Shown here: in pieces, positions 22,314 through 22,551 of the stretch
How the letters are laid out: every line of letters begins with the position of its first letter
Position numbering within the stretch: the stretch's first letter is position 1
Assembly (NCBI GenBank): GCA_937915565.1
Contig: CALDMH010000028.1
Span: 1 to 22,551 of the forward strand
Direction of reading: 5' to 3'
From: an uncultured Clostridia bacterium
GTDB taxonomy: Bacteria; Bacillota; Clostridia; Christensenellales; Borkfalkiaceae
Length of the DNA stretch: 22,551 nucleotides
The notes under the pieces: model-generated
Seen by the model: the letters and a program-made list of their open reading frames with translations, nothing else
What the model was told of the DNA's origin: nothing
Databases searched by the model: none
Translations under genes and position numbers: made by a program

Positions 22314-22551
22314 ATGAGAAAAGTCAGGCTGACGGAATCCGTAAAAGCGAGATTGCCGATTTATTTACATTACTTAAAAACGCTGCCGTCCGACGAAAAA
22401 ACGACCATATCGTCCGCGTCCATTGCGGATGGGCTGGGGCTCGGAGAAGTTCAGGTGAGAAAAGACCTTGCTCTCGTCAGCGGCGCGGGGAAGCCTAAAA
22501 TCGGATATTATCTCGACGAGCTTATAGACCATATCGAAAAAGCTCTCGGCA
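22314..22551 (+). CDS. rex: Redox-sensing transcriptional repressor Rex, 3'-truncated by the window edge
   Basis: The first 79 codons of Rex, the NADH/NAD+-sensing repressor that controls fermentation and electron-transfer genes in Bacillota. The visible part is the N-terminal winged-helix DNA-binding domain: VKARLPIYLHYLKTL, then ISSASIADGLGLGEVQVRKDL, the recognition helix region, and GYYLDELIDHIEKALG leading into the Rossmann domain. In better-known Rex proteins the stretch after RKDL reads roughly FGxFGxxGxGY; here it is ALVSGAGKPKIGYYL, a moderate divergence in the wing. The NADH-binding half is outside the window. The frame is set by the ATG at 22314 with AGGAGAG five bases upstream. 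Confidence 0.93.
   Translation, partial: MRKVRLTESVKARLPIYLHYLKTLPSDEKTTISSASIADGLGLGEVQVRKDLALVSGAGKPKIGYYLDELIDHIEKALG

Overview
The window reads as a Bacillota (Clostridia-like) anaerobe. The signs are strong AGGAGG-type ribosome binding sites, sigma-A promoters of the TTGACA-17-TATAAT type, many lipobox lipoproteins, a carbohydrate ABC transporter without its own ATPase, a Rex redox repressor, and an AT-leaning composition with NAC and NCG codons favoured. The precise genus cannot be told from the sequence; a gut-type Clostridia lineage is my inference.

Region 1 (1-14024, + strand) is one tightly spaced gene series: the 3' part of a sugar-type solute-binding protein, two MalF/MalG-type permeases, a 1418-residue secreted multi-Ig protein, a DUF4838 lipoprotein, a BIG2 lipoprotein and a 1047-residue cadherin-like lipoprotein. 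Gaps are 41, 14, -4, 14, 1 and 55 bp. It looks like a glycan capture and uptake locus in which most of the coding capacity goes to large extracellular beta-sandwich proteins. No classical glycoside hydrolase is visible; only the DUF4838 protein is a candidate enzyme.

Region 2 (14025-14929) is non-coding. It holds a GC-rich hairpin after the locus, two ~110-bp direct repeats, a segment bounded by 20-bp inverted repeats, and a minus-strand tRNA-Val(GAC) with its own promoter and terminator. The upstream repeat copy is also followed by a decayed piece of tRNA 3' end.

Region 3 (14930-18904, - strand) carries rsuA, then a fused ATPase/FtsX-type ABC transporter, then a DUF378 small membrane protein. 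Region 4 (18947-20607, + strand) is a divergently transcribed RlmD/RlmCD-type rRNA uracil methyltransferase.

Region 5 (20608-21160) is the most striking part. A 103-bp near-palindrome is centred on base 20666. It contains two mirror-image consensus promoters pointing outward and a central 15-bp palindrome. The rightward promoter drives a ~333-nt highly structured RNA that ends in a clear intrinsic terminator. The fold recalls raiA-type RNA, but I could not verify that. Region 6 holds cysK with its own promoter and the first 79 codons of rex.
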